64,000 bases of DNA from Lacinutrix himadriensis. Its GTDB lineage: Bacteria; Bacteroidota; Bacteroidia; Flavobacteriales; Flavobacteriaceae. Positions 6,655 to 15,565 of the stretch are shown piece after piece (positions within the stretch are counted from its first letter, which is position 1; every line of letters begins with the position of its first letter). Position numbers and translations under genes: made by a program. The stretch is from positions 1-64,000 of the forward strand of contig NZ_LIQI01000022.1 in the NCBI RefSeq assembly GCF_001418105.1, in the 5' to 3' direction. Below the pieces are notes generated by a model. The model had not been told where the DNA came from and did no database searches. It was given only the letters and a program-made list of their open reading frames with translations.

Positions 6655-8128
6655 AGAAAATGCTATTGAAATGAGTAATGCCGAATTTCGAAAAATTGGC
6701 TACCAACTTATTGACACCCTTTCAGATTTTTTTGATGAGATTCCTAATAAACCAGTAACAACGACCAAGACACCATTAGAACTGCAACAAATATTAGGTG
6801 CTTCGTCTTTGCCAGAAAATGGTTTACCTGCTGAAGAGCTGCTTGCTTCAACTACAAAATTATTATTGGATAACTCTTTATTTAATGGGCATCCTAAATT
6901 TTTTGGTTATATAACATCCTCTGCTGCACCCATTGGCGCTTTAGCAGATTTGTTAGCTGCTTCTGTAAACCAAAATGTTGGCGCACAAATATTGAGTCCG
7001 ATAGCCACAGAAATCGAAAAACAAACCATTAAATGGTTGTCCGAATTTATTGGTGTATCCCCAAATTACGGAGGTGTTTTAGTTAGTGGAGGAAACATGG
7101 CTAATTTTACCGCTTTTTTAGCTGCAAGAACAGCCAAGGCTCCAAAAGACATTAAAGAAAACGGACTTAGTAATTCATCGAAACAATTAGTTACCTACTG
7201 TTCTAAATCCACGCATACTTGGATTGATAAAGCTGCTATTTTATTTGGACATGGTTCTAAATCGGTACGTTGGATACCAACCGATGCATCGAACAAAATG
7301 AATATTACACTTTTAGAACAAAGCATAAAAGAGGATATACAACAAGGACATCAACCTTTTATGGTTGTTGGTACCGCAGGAGATGTTAGTACAGGAATTG
7401 TAGATAACCTGGAAGCCATTGCTGCTACTTGCAAAACCTTTGATTTATGGTTTCATATCGATGGTGCTTATGGTATTCCTGCGGCAATTATTCCAGAATT
7501 AAAAGCAATGTTCCATGGTATACAGGAAGCCGACTCTATTGCGCTAGATCCACATAAGTGGCTGTATAGTCCGTTGGAAGCTGGTTGTACCTTGGTGAAA
7601 AATCCAAAACATCTTATAGACACGTACAGTTCGCATCCAGAATATTATAATTTTAGTTTATCAGAAGAAGGAGAATCTTTAAATTACTTTGAATACGGAC
7701 TACAAAATTCTCGTGGTTTTAGAGCTTTAAAAGTATGGCTTGCATTACAACAAATTGGGAGTAATGGCTATACAAAACTGATAAGAGAGGATATTGAATT
7801 AGCGAAGTATTTCTATACATTAGCAGACCATCACGAAGCATTAAAACCAATATCTCAAAATTTAAGTATTACAACACTTAGATACATTCCAACAGATATA
7901 AAAGGAGACAATGAGAATAATGCGGCTTATCTAAACACCTTGAATGAAAAACTACTAAACGAACTACAAAAAGGAGGCGAACTGTTTTTATCTAACGCAA
8001 TTATAGCCGATCAATATTGTTTAAGAACCTGTATTGTAAACTTTAGAACTACAAAAAAAGATATAGAAGAGTCCATTAAAATAATAGTAAAAGAAGGCCA
8101 AAAAATACATCAAATGCTGCAAAGCTAG
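6644..8128 (+). CDS. Pyridoxal-phosphate group II amino-acid decarboxylase
   Basis: A 494-residue PLP enzyme of the aromatic-L-amino-acid/glutamate decarboxylase family. The lysine that forms the Schiff base lies in DPHKWLYSPLEAG (about residue 305). The preceding HIDGAYG motif (about residue 274) supplies the Asp that contacts the pyridine nitrogen. Length is typical. Such enzymes remove CO2 from an amino acid to make an amine; which amino acid is not clear. It is coupled to the 2-oxoglutarate dioxygenase upstream (11-base overlap), so the pair may hydroxylate and decarboxylate one amino acid. A terminator follows at 8200. Confidence 0.85.
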   Translation: MKTRENAIEMSNAEFRKIGYQLIDTLSDFFDEIPNKPVTTTKTPLELQQILGASSLPENGLPAEELLASTTKLLLDNSLFNGHPKFFGYITSSAAPIGALADLLAASVNQNVGAQILSPIATEIEKQTIKWLSEFIGVSPNYGGVLVSGGNMANFTAFLAARTAKAPKDIKENGLSNSSKQLVTYCSKSTHTWIDKAAILFGHGSKSVRWIPTDASNKMNITLLEQSIKEDIQQGHQPFMVVGTAGDVSTGIVDNLEAIAATCKTFDLWFHIDGAYGIPAAIIPELKAMFHGIQEADSIALDPHKWLYSPLEAGCTLVKNPKHLIDTYSSHPEYYNFSLSEEGESLNYFEYGLQNSRGFRALKVWLALQQIGSNGYTKLIREDIELAKYFYTLADHHEALKPISQNLSITTLRYIPTDIKGDNENNAAYLNTLNEKLLNELQKGGELFLSNAIIADQYCLRTCIVNFRTTKKDIEESIKIIVKEGQKIHQMLQS

Positions 8129-8199
8129 ATAACACAGAAGCAACTATTCTACTTCTAAAACAAATCACGCAACGAACATTTAACAAACATATTAAACAA

Positions 8200-8227
8200 A
8201 AAAAAGCACCAAAATGGTGCTTTTTTT
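8200..8227. terminator. Bidirectional intrinsic terminator
   Basis: AAAAAGCACC and GGTGCTTTTT form a stem with loop AAAAT, flanked by A-run and T-run. It sits between the convergent decarboxylase and beta-barrel genes and can serve both. Confidence 0.85.
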
Positions 8228-8247
8228 CAATTAACTAACTCTATAAA

Positions 8248-9327
8248 TTAATCCAAATCAAAACGTAATCCTAAAGAGATATTGTTTTGATCTATGGCTT
8301 GGTCTTTAAATAAAGGTGATAAATCATACTTCGCATATACGGCAACATTACCAAAAGAAACATAACTACTTAGTCCGTAAACAAAAGGATTCGTGTTTAA
8401 ATCGGTTTCTTTATCCTTTTCTCTGCTTCCATCTTGTTTGTATTTTATTTTATGCATAGAACTTAAATTCACTCCTGCATAACCACCAACTCCGATTTTA
8501 AATTTATTATATGTCGAATACCTAAAATAGGTATCGCGTTCTATTTTTTTAGATGGTCCAAATTCAAAATGTATTGGCACTACTAAATTGGTAGTTCTAA
8601 ACTTCGATTTGTTTAATTTAAAAGCACTTGTTTCTAAAGAGACAACATCATTATTTTCGGTAAGGAATTGATCGTCTTTTACATCTAATTTATTCCATTG
8701 AACCGATAGACCATATTTTAAACGTACTGCATTTGTATTTTTAAACAGACGCGTTTTCCAAGCCCATCCTAATTCTACAAATCCGGAACCGCCTAATTTA
8801 TATGGCGAATCGCTTAACGATTGTCCTTCAATAATGGCATTATTAAATCCGATAGCAAAAACCATATCGCTAGTGGTACGTCTATCGTATATTTTCGGAA
8901 TAGCTTTGTCTTTCGGACCAATATAAATGCCACCTTTATCAAACTCATCCGAATCTTCTCCTTTCCCAATAGAAATTACAAGACCATCTAAATTCGCACC
9001 AACATCGGAAGTTACCTCTTCGTTTCTTTCCAATAAAGCAATTTTATTGTCTAGAATAGCAATTCTATTTTCAATATTTAATGCATGTTTTTCTGCTTCC
9101 GTTTGCTTTAATGCATCAGCTTCTTCACTAGTAATTTCACCAGCATCTAACTTGGCATTAATACTTGCTACACTTTCTTTTAAAAATTCCTTTTCCTGAT
9201 TTTGAACTTGTTCTTTTTTGTTTTCTAAAAATTCAATTTTTAAACTATTTGGATTTTCTTGTGCGGTTAAAAATTGTGTAGCACACACTAAAATAATACC
9301 GATTACGTATTGGGTTACTGTTTTCAT
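8248..9327 (-). CDS. Outer-membrane beta-barrel protein with N-terminal coiled coil
   Basis: A 359-residue exported protein. A signal peptide of about 22 residues ends in FLTAQ. A Glu/Lys/Ala-rich coiled-coil segment follows at about 25-110. The C-terminal 200 residues have alternating aromatic strands (FVELGWAWKTRLF, FKIGVGGYAGVNL) and end in LGLRFDLD, as expected for an outer-membrane barrel. It is the last gene of an ECF sigma/anti-sigma operon, so it is probably a target of that regulon, involved in envelope stress or stability. The specific function is unknown. Confidence 0.75.
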   Translation of the reverse strand: MKTVTQYVIGIILVCATQFLTAQENPNSLKIEFLENKKEQVQNQEKEFLKESVASINAKLDAGEITSEEADALKQTEAEKHALNIENRIAILDNKIALLERNEEVTSDVGANLDGLVISIGKGEDSDEFDKGGIYIGPKDKAIPKIYDRRTTSDMVFAIGFNNAIIEGQSLSDSPYKLGGSGFVELGWAWKTRLFKNTNAVRLKYGLSVQWNKLDVKDDQFLTENNDVVSLETSAFKLNKSKFRTTNLVVPIHFEFGPSKKIERDTYFRYSTYNKFKIGVGGYAGVNLSSMHKIKYKQDGSREKDKETDLNTNPFVYGLSSYVSFGNVAVYAKYDLSPLFKDQAIDQNNISLGLRFDLD

Positions 9328-9355
9328 TTTGTTCGTTTTTTAATGATGATTTATA

Positions 9356-10153
9356 TTACTCGTTTCTAGTGGTAACTGCTGTTGTTGCAGTCTTTAAATT
9401 CTTTTCTATCACTTTAAATATTTGTCCTCTTAAAGATGGAGGCATTTCTGTTTCTACATCTTCTAGCAATGCGTTTGCATCTACAGAAACGATGTTTATA
9501 GCCTTATTACCTTTTAATCGCATATTCTTCTTAGCAACAGCTAATAGTGCTTCTATTTCAGATTCTGGTGTTTCTAAGCTTCTGCTTACCACCTGATTTT
9601 GGTTGTTTCCTAAAACACCTTCTGTTTTAACAACCGAAGTAATCCCCGCATCTTTCACTTTTAGGTTCGCAATTAATTCTTTTGACGCTTTTTCGTCTTT
9701 GGTTTGCGCTACAGTAACTAAACCTTCCGATTTTTCTTTTCTATTATTTGTTTCTGTTGTTTTTATTCTTGTGTTTGTAGTAGCAAGGCTATTTTTATTC
9801 GCTTCTCTAATATTTTCTTTTGTGTTTTCTTTTGAAGCTTCTTGTACAATTTCTTGCGATTCTTTTATTATTGCAGGCGTTATAACGGAATTCGTATTTA
9901 CTTCATTTTCAGTTTCTACTACTACAGGAGAAACAACGGTATTACTATTATCCTGAGTTACAAATTGCTGTACTACAAATAATAAACCGATAAAACCTGC
10001 TGCAACACCAAACCACCAAAACTTATTTTTAGTTTGTTTTTTAGCGTCGGCATTTAATTGTCCCTCCAAACGATGCCAAGCATTTTCAGATGGCGGAAGC
10101 GTTCGCTTTTCCAGCTTCTCTTTTATATTTTCTTCGAATTTAATTGGTGCCAT
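9356..10153 (-). CDS. Probable membrane anti-sigma factor
   Basis: A 265-residue protein with a short cytoplasmic N-terminus (about 1-43, containing EKRTLPPSENAWHRLEGQL), one transmembrane helix (about 45-64, FWWFGVAAGFIGLLFVVQQF) and a periplasmic region rich in Asn/Glu/Thr. This layout, the 14-base overlap with the sigma gene and the co-directional outer-membrane gene fit a flavobacterial anti-sigma factor. The short N-terminal W-x-x-L segment is typical of these proteins. Direct sigma binding is inferred from context. Confidence 0.7.
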   Translation of the reverse strand: MAPIKFEENIKEKLEKRTLPPSENAWHRLEGQLNADAKKQTKNKFWWFGVAAGFIGLLFVVQQFVTQDNSNTVVSPVVVETENEVNTNSVITPAIIKESQEIVQEASKENTKENIREANKNSLATTNTRIKTTETNNRKEKSEGLVTVAQTKDEKASKELIANLKVKDAGITSVVKTEGVLGNNQNQVVSRSLETPESEIEALLAVAKKNMRLKGNKAINIVSVDANALLEDVETEMPPSLRGQIFKVIEKNLKTATTAVTTRNE

Positions 10154-10703
10154 AATCTGCTTTGTTTAATGCTTTAATTTTTTGCTGAAGTGCTTTTCGT
10201 GCTTTGAATAATTGGGACTTGGAAGTGCTTTCCGAAATACCTAATAGCTCTGCTATTTCCTGGTGTTTATAGCCTTCAATAGCATACATTACAAATACTA
10301 TTTTATAACCTTCTGGTAAATTATCTATGAGTTGCTGGATTTCGGCAACTTCCAAATTTGTTTCCATAGGATTAGAATGATTTATAGCATCACTTAGATC
10401 TTCAGAAGAAAATTGGATTTGCTTTTTTTGCCTTAAAAAGGAAATCGATTCTCGAACCATGATGCGTCTAATCCAACCTTCAAAACTACCTTCGTTTTTA
10501 AAACTTTTTAGGTTCTGAAATACTTTAAAAAAGCCATTCAGCATTGCTTCTTCAGCAAACTGCGTGTCTTTTATATAATAACGACAAACGCTTAGCATTT
10601 TGGGTGCATGCATTTGAAACAATACGTGTTGTGCTTCACGATTGTTTTTGATTGCCTTTTTAATAAGCAAAGGTTCGTTTTTATACAGTTGTATTATTTT
10701 CAA
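10140..10703 (-). CDS. ECF-type RNA polymerase sigma factor
   Basis: A 187-residue sigma-70 family protein of the extracytoplasmic-function class. Region 2 is at about 20-95 (AEEAMLNGFFKVFQNLKSF and GWIRRIMVRESI). Region 4 is at about 125-180, with the helix-turn-helix YKHQEIAELLGISESTSKSQ. No region 1.1 or 3 is present. The reading frame begins with TTG at 10703; no ATG lies upstream in frame, and a TTG start is common for this group. It overlaps the anti-sigma gene by 14 bases. A candidate autoregulated promoter lies just upstream. Confidence 0.85.
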   Translation of the reverse strand: MKIIQLYKNEPLLIKKAIKNNREAQHVLFQMHAPKMLSVCRYYIKDTQFAEEAMLNGFFKVFQNLKSFKNEGSFEGWIRRIMVRESISFLRQKKQIQFSSEDLSDAINHSNPMETNLEVAEIQQLIDNLPEGYKIVFVMYAIEGYKHQEIAELLGISESTSKSQLFKARKALQQKIKALNKADYGTN

Positions 10704-10735
10704 AAAATAAGTATGTTTTGCTTTCTATTTATAAA

Positions 10736-10761
10736 GACGCAAAAAAGATACAAAAGGTTGC
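10736..10761 (-). promoter_or_regulatory. Candidate ECF-type promoter of the sigma operon
   Basis: On the minus strand GCAACC (10761-10756) and GCGTC (10740-10736) are separated by 15 bases and lie about 33 bases before the sigma start. GCAACC/CGTC is the general look of ECF promoters in Bacteroidota, so autoregulation is likely. The match is from memory and no start site is known. Confidence 0.5.
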
Positions 10762-10768
10762 CTGAAGA

Positions 10769-11745
10769 TTATTTTTTTCTATCAATCACATAATTCACCA
10801 TAAGTGCTAGGGAATTTCTGTATTGATTTTCTGGATATTTTTGTAGTATTTGTAGTGCTTCGGCTTGAAATTCTTTCATTTTAGCAACTGCATAATCTAA
10901 TCCGCCATTATCTTTTACAAAAGCAATCACTTGTTTTACTCGCTTTTGGTCTTTGTTATGGTTTTTAATAGAATTGATTAACCACTTTTTATCTTTTTTA
11001 CTCGCGTGATTTAAAACATGAATTAGAGGCAAGGTCATTTTTTGCTCTTTAATATCGATTCCGGTTGGCTTACCAATTTGCTCTTTACCATAATCGAACA
11101 AATCATCTTTATTTGAAAAGCCATACCAATAAGTTCTCCAAACTTTCGCATGGTTTCTACATGTTCGGATTCTGGTTTTACAGAAGCTGCACCAAGACTA
11201 CAACAAGCAGCAATTAAGGTTGCTGTTTTTTGTCTGATAATCTCGTAGTATATATCTTCGGTAATGTCTAGTTTTCGAGCTTTTTCTATTTGAAGTAATT
11301 CCCCTTCGCTCATTTCGCGAACAGCAATAGAAATGATTTTAAGCAAATCGAAATCATTATTATCTATAGAAAGTAGTAATCCTTTAGAAAGTAAATAATC
11401 ACCAACCAGCACTGCAATTTTGTTTTTCCAGAGTGCATTGATAGAAAAGAAACCACGACGACGATTACTTTCGTCTACCACATCATCATGTACCAAAGTT
11501 GCAGTATGAATAAGTTCAATCACCGAAGCGCCTCTGTAAGTACGCTCACTTACTTCACCATTTGACACCATTTTAGAAACTAGAAACACGAACATTGGTC
11601 GCATTTGCTTTCCTTTTCGGTTTACGATATAATGCGTTATTCTGTTTAAAAGCGCAACTTTAGAAGACATAGAGAGTTGAAACTTTTGTTCAAAAAGTTC
11701 CATCTCATAGGCTATTGGTTGTTTTATTTGTTCTACAATTTTCAA
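10769..11745 (-). pseudogene. Polyprenyl (isoprenyl diphosphate) synthetase, frameshifted as read
   Basis: Two overlapping frames together make one trans-isoprenyl diphosphate synthase of about 325 residues. It condenses isopentenyl diphosphate onto allylic diphosphates for quinone or lipid-carrier chains. The N-terminal part (11745-11035) has the first aspartate-rich motif LVHDDVVDESNRRRG. The C-terminal part (11101-10769) begins FDYGKEQIGKP and ends with the stop at 10769. The break is at the AAAG at 11110-11107, exactly where the second aspartate motif should read KDDLFDYGK. Adding one A restores it. The start is TTG at 11745. Since this enzyme is normally essential and other conserved genes here show the same one-base A/T loss, sequencing error is more likely than a true pseudogene. 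Confidence 0.7.
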
Positions 11746-11818
11746 AAGAAAAAGCGTCTAAAATGTGCTAACAAACGTACTAAAAAAGCATGTAAAATAC
11801 TATTATAGAAGATACAAA

Positions 11819-14422
11819 TCAGACTTTGTTTCTATACAATGAAGTATCTACACATTTTATCATTTCTTTTTTATCTAAATCTACACCTACAAAAGAGGTC
11901 ACTTTTTCTATAACTTTATCTGTATCATTTAAAACATCTTTATAGTTTACATAAATAAGTTCAACACTTGGTTCTTTATCCTTCCAAACCGCTACTTGGT
12001 TTAAGTGTTTTTTATAGGCCTCAAAAAGTTTCACCGGTAAAACATCTGGATCTTTACCAATCATTTTTTGTTGCGACTTCACCACTTCTGTTAAATCCCT
12101 GTTCATAAAAATTACTTTATAACGATATTTAGGATCTAGGAATTTAAGCAAAGGAGCAACTATTTTAACGCTTTTGTTCTGTGCTATATCTAACCAGGAA
12201 TTATCTTTATGCAATGCCATCACTGGATCATATTCAAAATAGCCTTTTGGGTTAGAATCATCAGATTTTCTATTACCATCTGTTAGCACCTCTACTCCTC
12301 CTCTATGTAACATTTGCATCATGACAGAAGTACCAGAACGTGGTAAACCAGAAACAATTATTATTTGGTCTTTTCTGTATTTATATGCTGCTTTGTCATT
12401 TAAGGTGGTGGGTTCACTAAGCTTTTCTTCTACATTTTCGATAGCTTTTTTTGCTCTTTTGTGTTCTACAGGTTTTAACCTAGAAGCGGTTTCATAAGCA
12501 ATTTTAGCATTTTCTAAGTCTCCTAATTTTTCTAGTGCTTCCCCTAAAGTATAATGTGCTTCTGGGTAATATTTAACTAATTCAATTGCTGTTAAAGCAT
12601 GCTCTGCAGCTTCTTCATAATCTTTTAAACGAATTAATACTGCTGCTAAAGCCTGATGGTACTGCGATCTATCTATTTCGATTTTTAAAGCATTTTCAAA
12701 GGCTTCTCTAGCTTCTTGAAATTGATTTATTTGCATATGAATTTTACCTATTTGGTACCAAATTTCTGCATTAGGCTTTTTACTTTTTGCTAATTCCAGT
12801 ACTCTTAAAGCTTCATTAACTTTTCCTTTTCCTACTAAAATTCTGGCTTCAGAAAAATACGTATTTATTTCAAAGTTCTTATCTAAAGTTCTTAATTGCT
12901 GTAGGTAACCTTCGGCCTTTTCAAATTGTTTATATGCTAAAGCAATGGATAACAAATCCATATAATAAGGAATAACATCTATTACAGAATCTCCTTCTTT
13001 TATATCTTGCTTTTTTAATTGCTCTTCTGTTTTTCCTTCAAGATCACTTTTCTTATACTTAGGATAGTCATCATTTATTAATTCCAATAGAATTTCATTA
13101 GACGATTCATAATCTTTTTTTCCTAAAAACACTCGGGCCAAATTATGTTTTAAATCGCATTTGGTTTTTAAAATGGCTATTTCAATTTTTTCATCTGGTT
13201 TATCGATATAACCTAAATCAACCAATTGCTGCATCGTTTCTTGATCACTTAAAGAATCGGAATCACTTACACCTTCCAGTTGCGCAAAATCACCTTTTAC
13301 GTTTTCCCAACTATCAATATATTTTGGCTGTGTAGTTTCTTTAAAAAGATCTAAAGCTACTTTACCATCCATATCTTTACCTACAGGTAAATTAAACATA
13401 TGTAAAATGGTAGGGGCAATATCTATAAGTCCTAAACCAAATACTTTTTCATTTTGTTTAATATTTGGTCCTGCAGCTACAAACATACCAAATTGGCGAT
13501 GCTCTAAAGCTGGTGCTGCTGGATACTTTGGCATTTTTAAAATACGTCTATGTCCAGATTCGAAACCATGATCAGACATCACAATAATGGTAGTATCTGC
13601 ATCTACTAATTCCATTTTTCGTGCTAGCATCATATCTTGTATTTTATAAGCACTTATTACTGCCTCATTATAAATATCGAATGCATCTTGCGGAACTGCT
13701 TTTAATTTTGGAGGATAAAACTTCATGAATGCGTGGCAAAAATGATCAATTAAATCATAATAAACCGCCATGAAATCCCATTCTGTTGTTCGCATAACAT
13801 TTGTTGCAGCAGCATGTACAGATGTACTTTCGGCTAACATTTTGGCAAAGTTATCTAAGCCTCTATCTTTTTCTTGATTAATTTTAGCAGCATTAGGGAT
13901 GCATGGTAAAATATGTGCTTCTGTAATTTCATGCGGAAACATACGCAAATCTTGTAATTCTTTGGTAAGCGATTCTGGATGAATGGTACCTTTTACAATT
14001 GGGCTCTTTTTATTTGGGTCTTTATTTACTTTTTGAAACTTATCGGAAACTACAACACCATTTATAGGCTCTGCAGGAAAACTTGGCCACCAACCTACTA
14101 AATTACTTTTATACCCTTTGTAGTGCAAAATATTCCATATTGCTTTAGCTTTTCTGGAGTTGGTAGTAACCGGACGAACCCCTTTATTATTTGGCATAAG
14201 CTCTATAAAACCCAAAACACCATGTTTATCTGGCGTCTTTCCTGTGGCTACAGAAGACCAAAGCATTGGCGAATAAGGTGGATTCATAGTACTCATGTTG
14301 CCATAAACCCCTTTGTCCATTAGTTTTTTTAATGCAGGCATTTCACCTTTAGTAATTAAAGGCCATATAATTTTCCAATCTGCAGCATCCCAACCTATTA
14401 AAAGAACTTTATTTTGCTTCAT
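11819..14422 (-). CDS. Alkaline-phosphatase-superfamily phosphodiesterase fused to TPRs and a sulfotransferase-like domain
   Basis: An 867-residue three-part protein. Residues 1-370 are a type I phosphodiesterase/nucleotide pyrophosphatase-like hydrolase: metal-binding GWDAADW near residue 10, the nucleophile region PPYSPMLWSSVATGK, and VMSDHGFESGHRR. Residues about 430-675 contain TPR-like helical repeats (for example AEIWYQIGKIHMQINQFQEA and YPEAHYTLGEALEKLGDLEN). Residues about 690-867 resemble P-loop sulfotransferases, with the PAPS-binding loop VSGLPRSGTSVMMQ. The combination suggests removal and addition of charged groups on a glycan, lipid or small molecule, but the substrate is unknown. 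No signal peptide is seen, so it is probably cytoplasmic. It overlaps a 52-residue ORF at its start. Confidence 0.8.
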   Translation of the reverse strand: MKQNKVLLIGWDAADWKIIWPLITKGEMPALKKLMDKGVYGNMSTMNPPYSPMLWSSVATGKTPDKHGVLGFIELMPNNKGVRPVTTNSRKAKAIWNILHYKGYKSNLVGWWPSFPAEPINGVVVSDKFQKVNKDPNKKSPIVKGTIHPESLTKELQDLRMFPHEITEAHILPCIPNAAKINQEKDRGLDNFAKMLAESTSVHAAATNVMRTTEWDFMAVYYDLIDHFCHAFMKFYPPKLKAVPQDAFDIYNEAVISAYKIQDMMLARKMELVDADTTIIVMSDHGFESGHRRILKMPKYPAAPALEHRQFGMFVAAGPNIKQNEKVFGLGLIDIAPTILHMFNLPVGKDMDGKVALDLFKETTQPKYIDSWENVKGDFAQLEGVSDSDSLSDQETMQQLVDLGYIDKPDEKIEIAILKTKCDLKHNLARVFLGKKDYESSNEILLELINDDYPKYKKSDLEGKTEEQLKKQDIKEGDSVIDVIPYYMDLLSIALAYKQFEKAEGYLQQLRTLDKNFEINTYFSEARILVGKGKVNEALRVLELAKSKKPNAEIWYQIGKIHMQINQFQEAREAFENALKIEIDRSQYHQALAAVLIRLKDYEEAAEHALTAIELVKYYPEAHYTLGEALEKLGDLENAKIAYETASRLKPVEHKRAKKAIENVEEKLSEPTTLNDKAAYKYRKDQIIIVSGLPRSGTSVMMQMLHRGGVEVLTDGNRKSDDSNPKGYFEYDPVMALHKDNSWLDIAQNKSVKIVAPLLKFLDPKYRYKVIFMNRDLTEVVKSQQKMIGKDPDVLPVKLFEAYKKHLNQVAVWKDKEPSVELIYVNYKDVLNDTDKVIEKVTSFVGVDLDKKEMIKCVDTSLYRNKV

Positions 14423-14567
14423 TTGTATTATTTTCTTCTTTATTTTTTTGTTTTACCTCTCTCCAAGCCCTTAAGCCAATATCTCCATAAGCCAACAAAC
14501 CTAAGGATCCATCAACAGTAACACTATAATTCTGAGTATTTGATAATTTTTTATTGATTTTCGTCAT
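14409..14567 (-). CDS. Small 52-residue protein upstream of the phosphodiesterase-sulfotransferase
   Basis: ATG at 14567, TAA at 14411-14409, overlapping the start of the next gene by 14 bases, a typical coupled arrangement. The product starts MTKINKKLSNTQ and contains a hydrophobic, glycine-rich core (VDGSLGLLAYGDIGLRAWR) and a charged tail. I do not recognise it. It could be a small partner of the large protein or a translational coupler. Support is the overlap and the protein-like composition; there is no homology evidence. Confidence 0.5.
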   Translation of the reverse strand: MTKINKKLSNTQNYSVTVDGSLGLLAYGDIGLRAWREVKQKNKEENNTNEAK

Positions 14568-14681
14568 TTTCACTATCGTTATTTGCTATAGAAAGTATTA
14601 ATTAATAAATTGTAATTGCGATTTCTTATAAGTGATGAATTGTAAAACAACAAAACATATTAATTAAAACCTAATAGAGAT

Positions 14682-15503
14682 ATGAAAAAAACTACTTTAA
14701 AAAATTCTAGCAACTTAACAAAACGACTAGCAAAATATGGTGCTCTTTCTGCTGCCATTGCTGGTATTGCAGATGCTAATGGACAGATAGTTTTTACCGA
14801 TGTTAATCCGGATTTTGCTGGAGGGAATGGTACAAGTTATGCACTTGACATGGATAATGATAGCGTTTTTGACTTTGGTATTATTGGTTCTACTGCTCCT
14901 GCCATTGGATTTTATGGCGCACTGCCTTCTAATTCTTGGGTAGGTTCTAATCCATCTTTCAAATATCCTTTTGCACTAGATAGTGGCGCTGTTATAAGTT
15001 CTGCTCAAAGTATTTGGTATGGTGGCACATCTAATGTAGGAACCTTAAATTATACTAGTTGTTATAATGGAATTGGTGGCAGTAACTGGTGTGGTGTAAC
15101 TGATAAGTTTTTAGGATTACGTTTTCAAATTGCTGGTAATACACATTATGGATGGGCAAAATTAGATGTTAGTCTTTCTGGAGATAGCTTTACAGTTAAA
15201 GAATACGCTTATAACTCCGTTCCTGATGAATCCATTATAGCTGGGCAAACGGAATTAAGTATTGATGAGTTTGCAATAAATAAAGTTAAAATTGTGAGTT
15301 TAAATAAATCCATAGCGCTTTATAATTTACCACAAAACACAGACTATACTCTTTTTGATATATCTGGAAAATCGGTATTAAATGGATCTATAAATGACCA
15401 AACGTATGTGATTGAAGCTAATGGGATTTCTAATGGAATTTACGTTGTAGAATTAACAGATACTTATACTAAATCGGTTATACGCAAGAAAATTGTTTTA
15501 TAA
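14682..15503 (+). CDS. Secreted protein with type IX sorting domain
   Basis: A 273-residue exported protein. Residues 1-34 are a basic/hydrophobic leader ending ADANGQ. The middle (about 35-185) is Gly/Ser/Asn-rich and strand-like, including HYGWAKLDVSLSG, a segment seen in many flavobacterial cell-surface proteins. The last ~75 residues are a type A C-terminal secretion signal of the type IX system (SIALYNLPQNTDYTLFD, ISNGIYVVELTD, ending KSVIRKKIVL). It is therefore predicted to cross the outer membrane and be released or attached to the surface. Ligand or activity unknown. Followed by a bidirectional terminator. Confidence 0.75.
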   Translation: MKKTTLKNSSNLTKRLAKYGALSAAIAGIADANGQIVFTDVNPDFAGGNGTSYALDMDNDSVFDFGIIGSTAPAIGFYGALPSNSWVGSNPSFKYPFALDSGAVISSAQSIWYGGTSNVGTLNYTSCYNGIGGSNWCGVTDKFLGLRFQIAGNTHYGWAKLDVSLSGDSFTVKEYAYNSVPDESIIAGQTELSIDEFAINKVKIVSLNKSIALYNLPQNTDYTLFDISGKSVLNGSINDQTYVIEANGISNGIYVVELTDTYTKSVIRKKIVL

Positions 15504-15529
15504 ATATCTTTTGTACAATCTTATTATAA

Positions 15530-15565
15530 TAAAAAAGCTTCCTAAATTTCAGGAAGCTTTTTTAT
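15530..15565. terminator. Bidirectional intrinsic terminator
   Basis: AAAAAAGCTTCCT and AGGAAGCTTTTTT form a 13-bp stem with a short loop (AAATTTC region). It lies between the convergent type IX cargo gene and rlmN; its last base overlaps the end of rlmN. Confidence 0.85.

Noticed and set aside
11035-11101. Programmed ribosomal frameshift in the polyprenyl synthetase gene
   Set aside because: No slippery heptamer with downstream structure was evident, and similar one-base losses occur in other genes, so sequence error is simpler.
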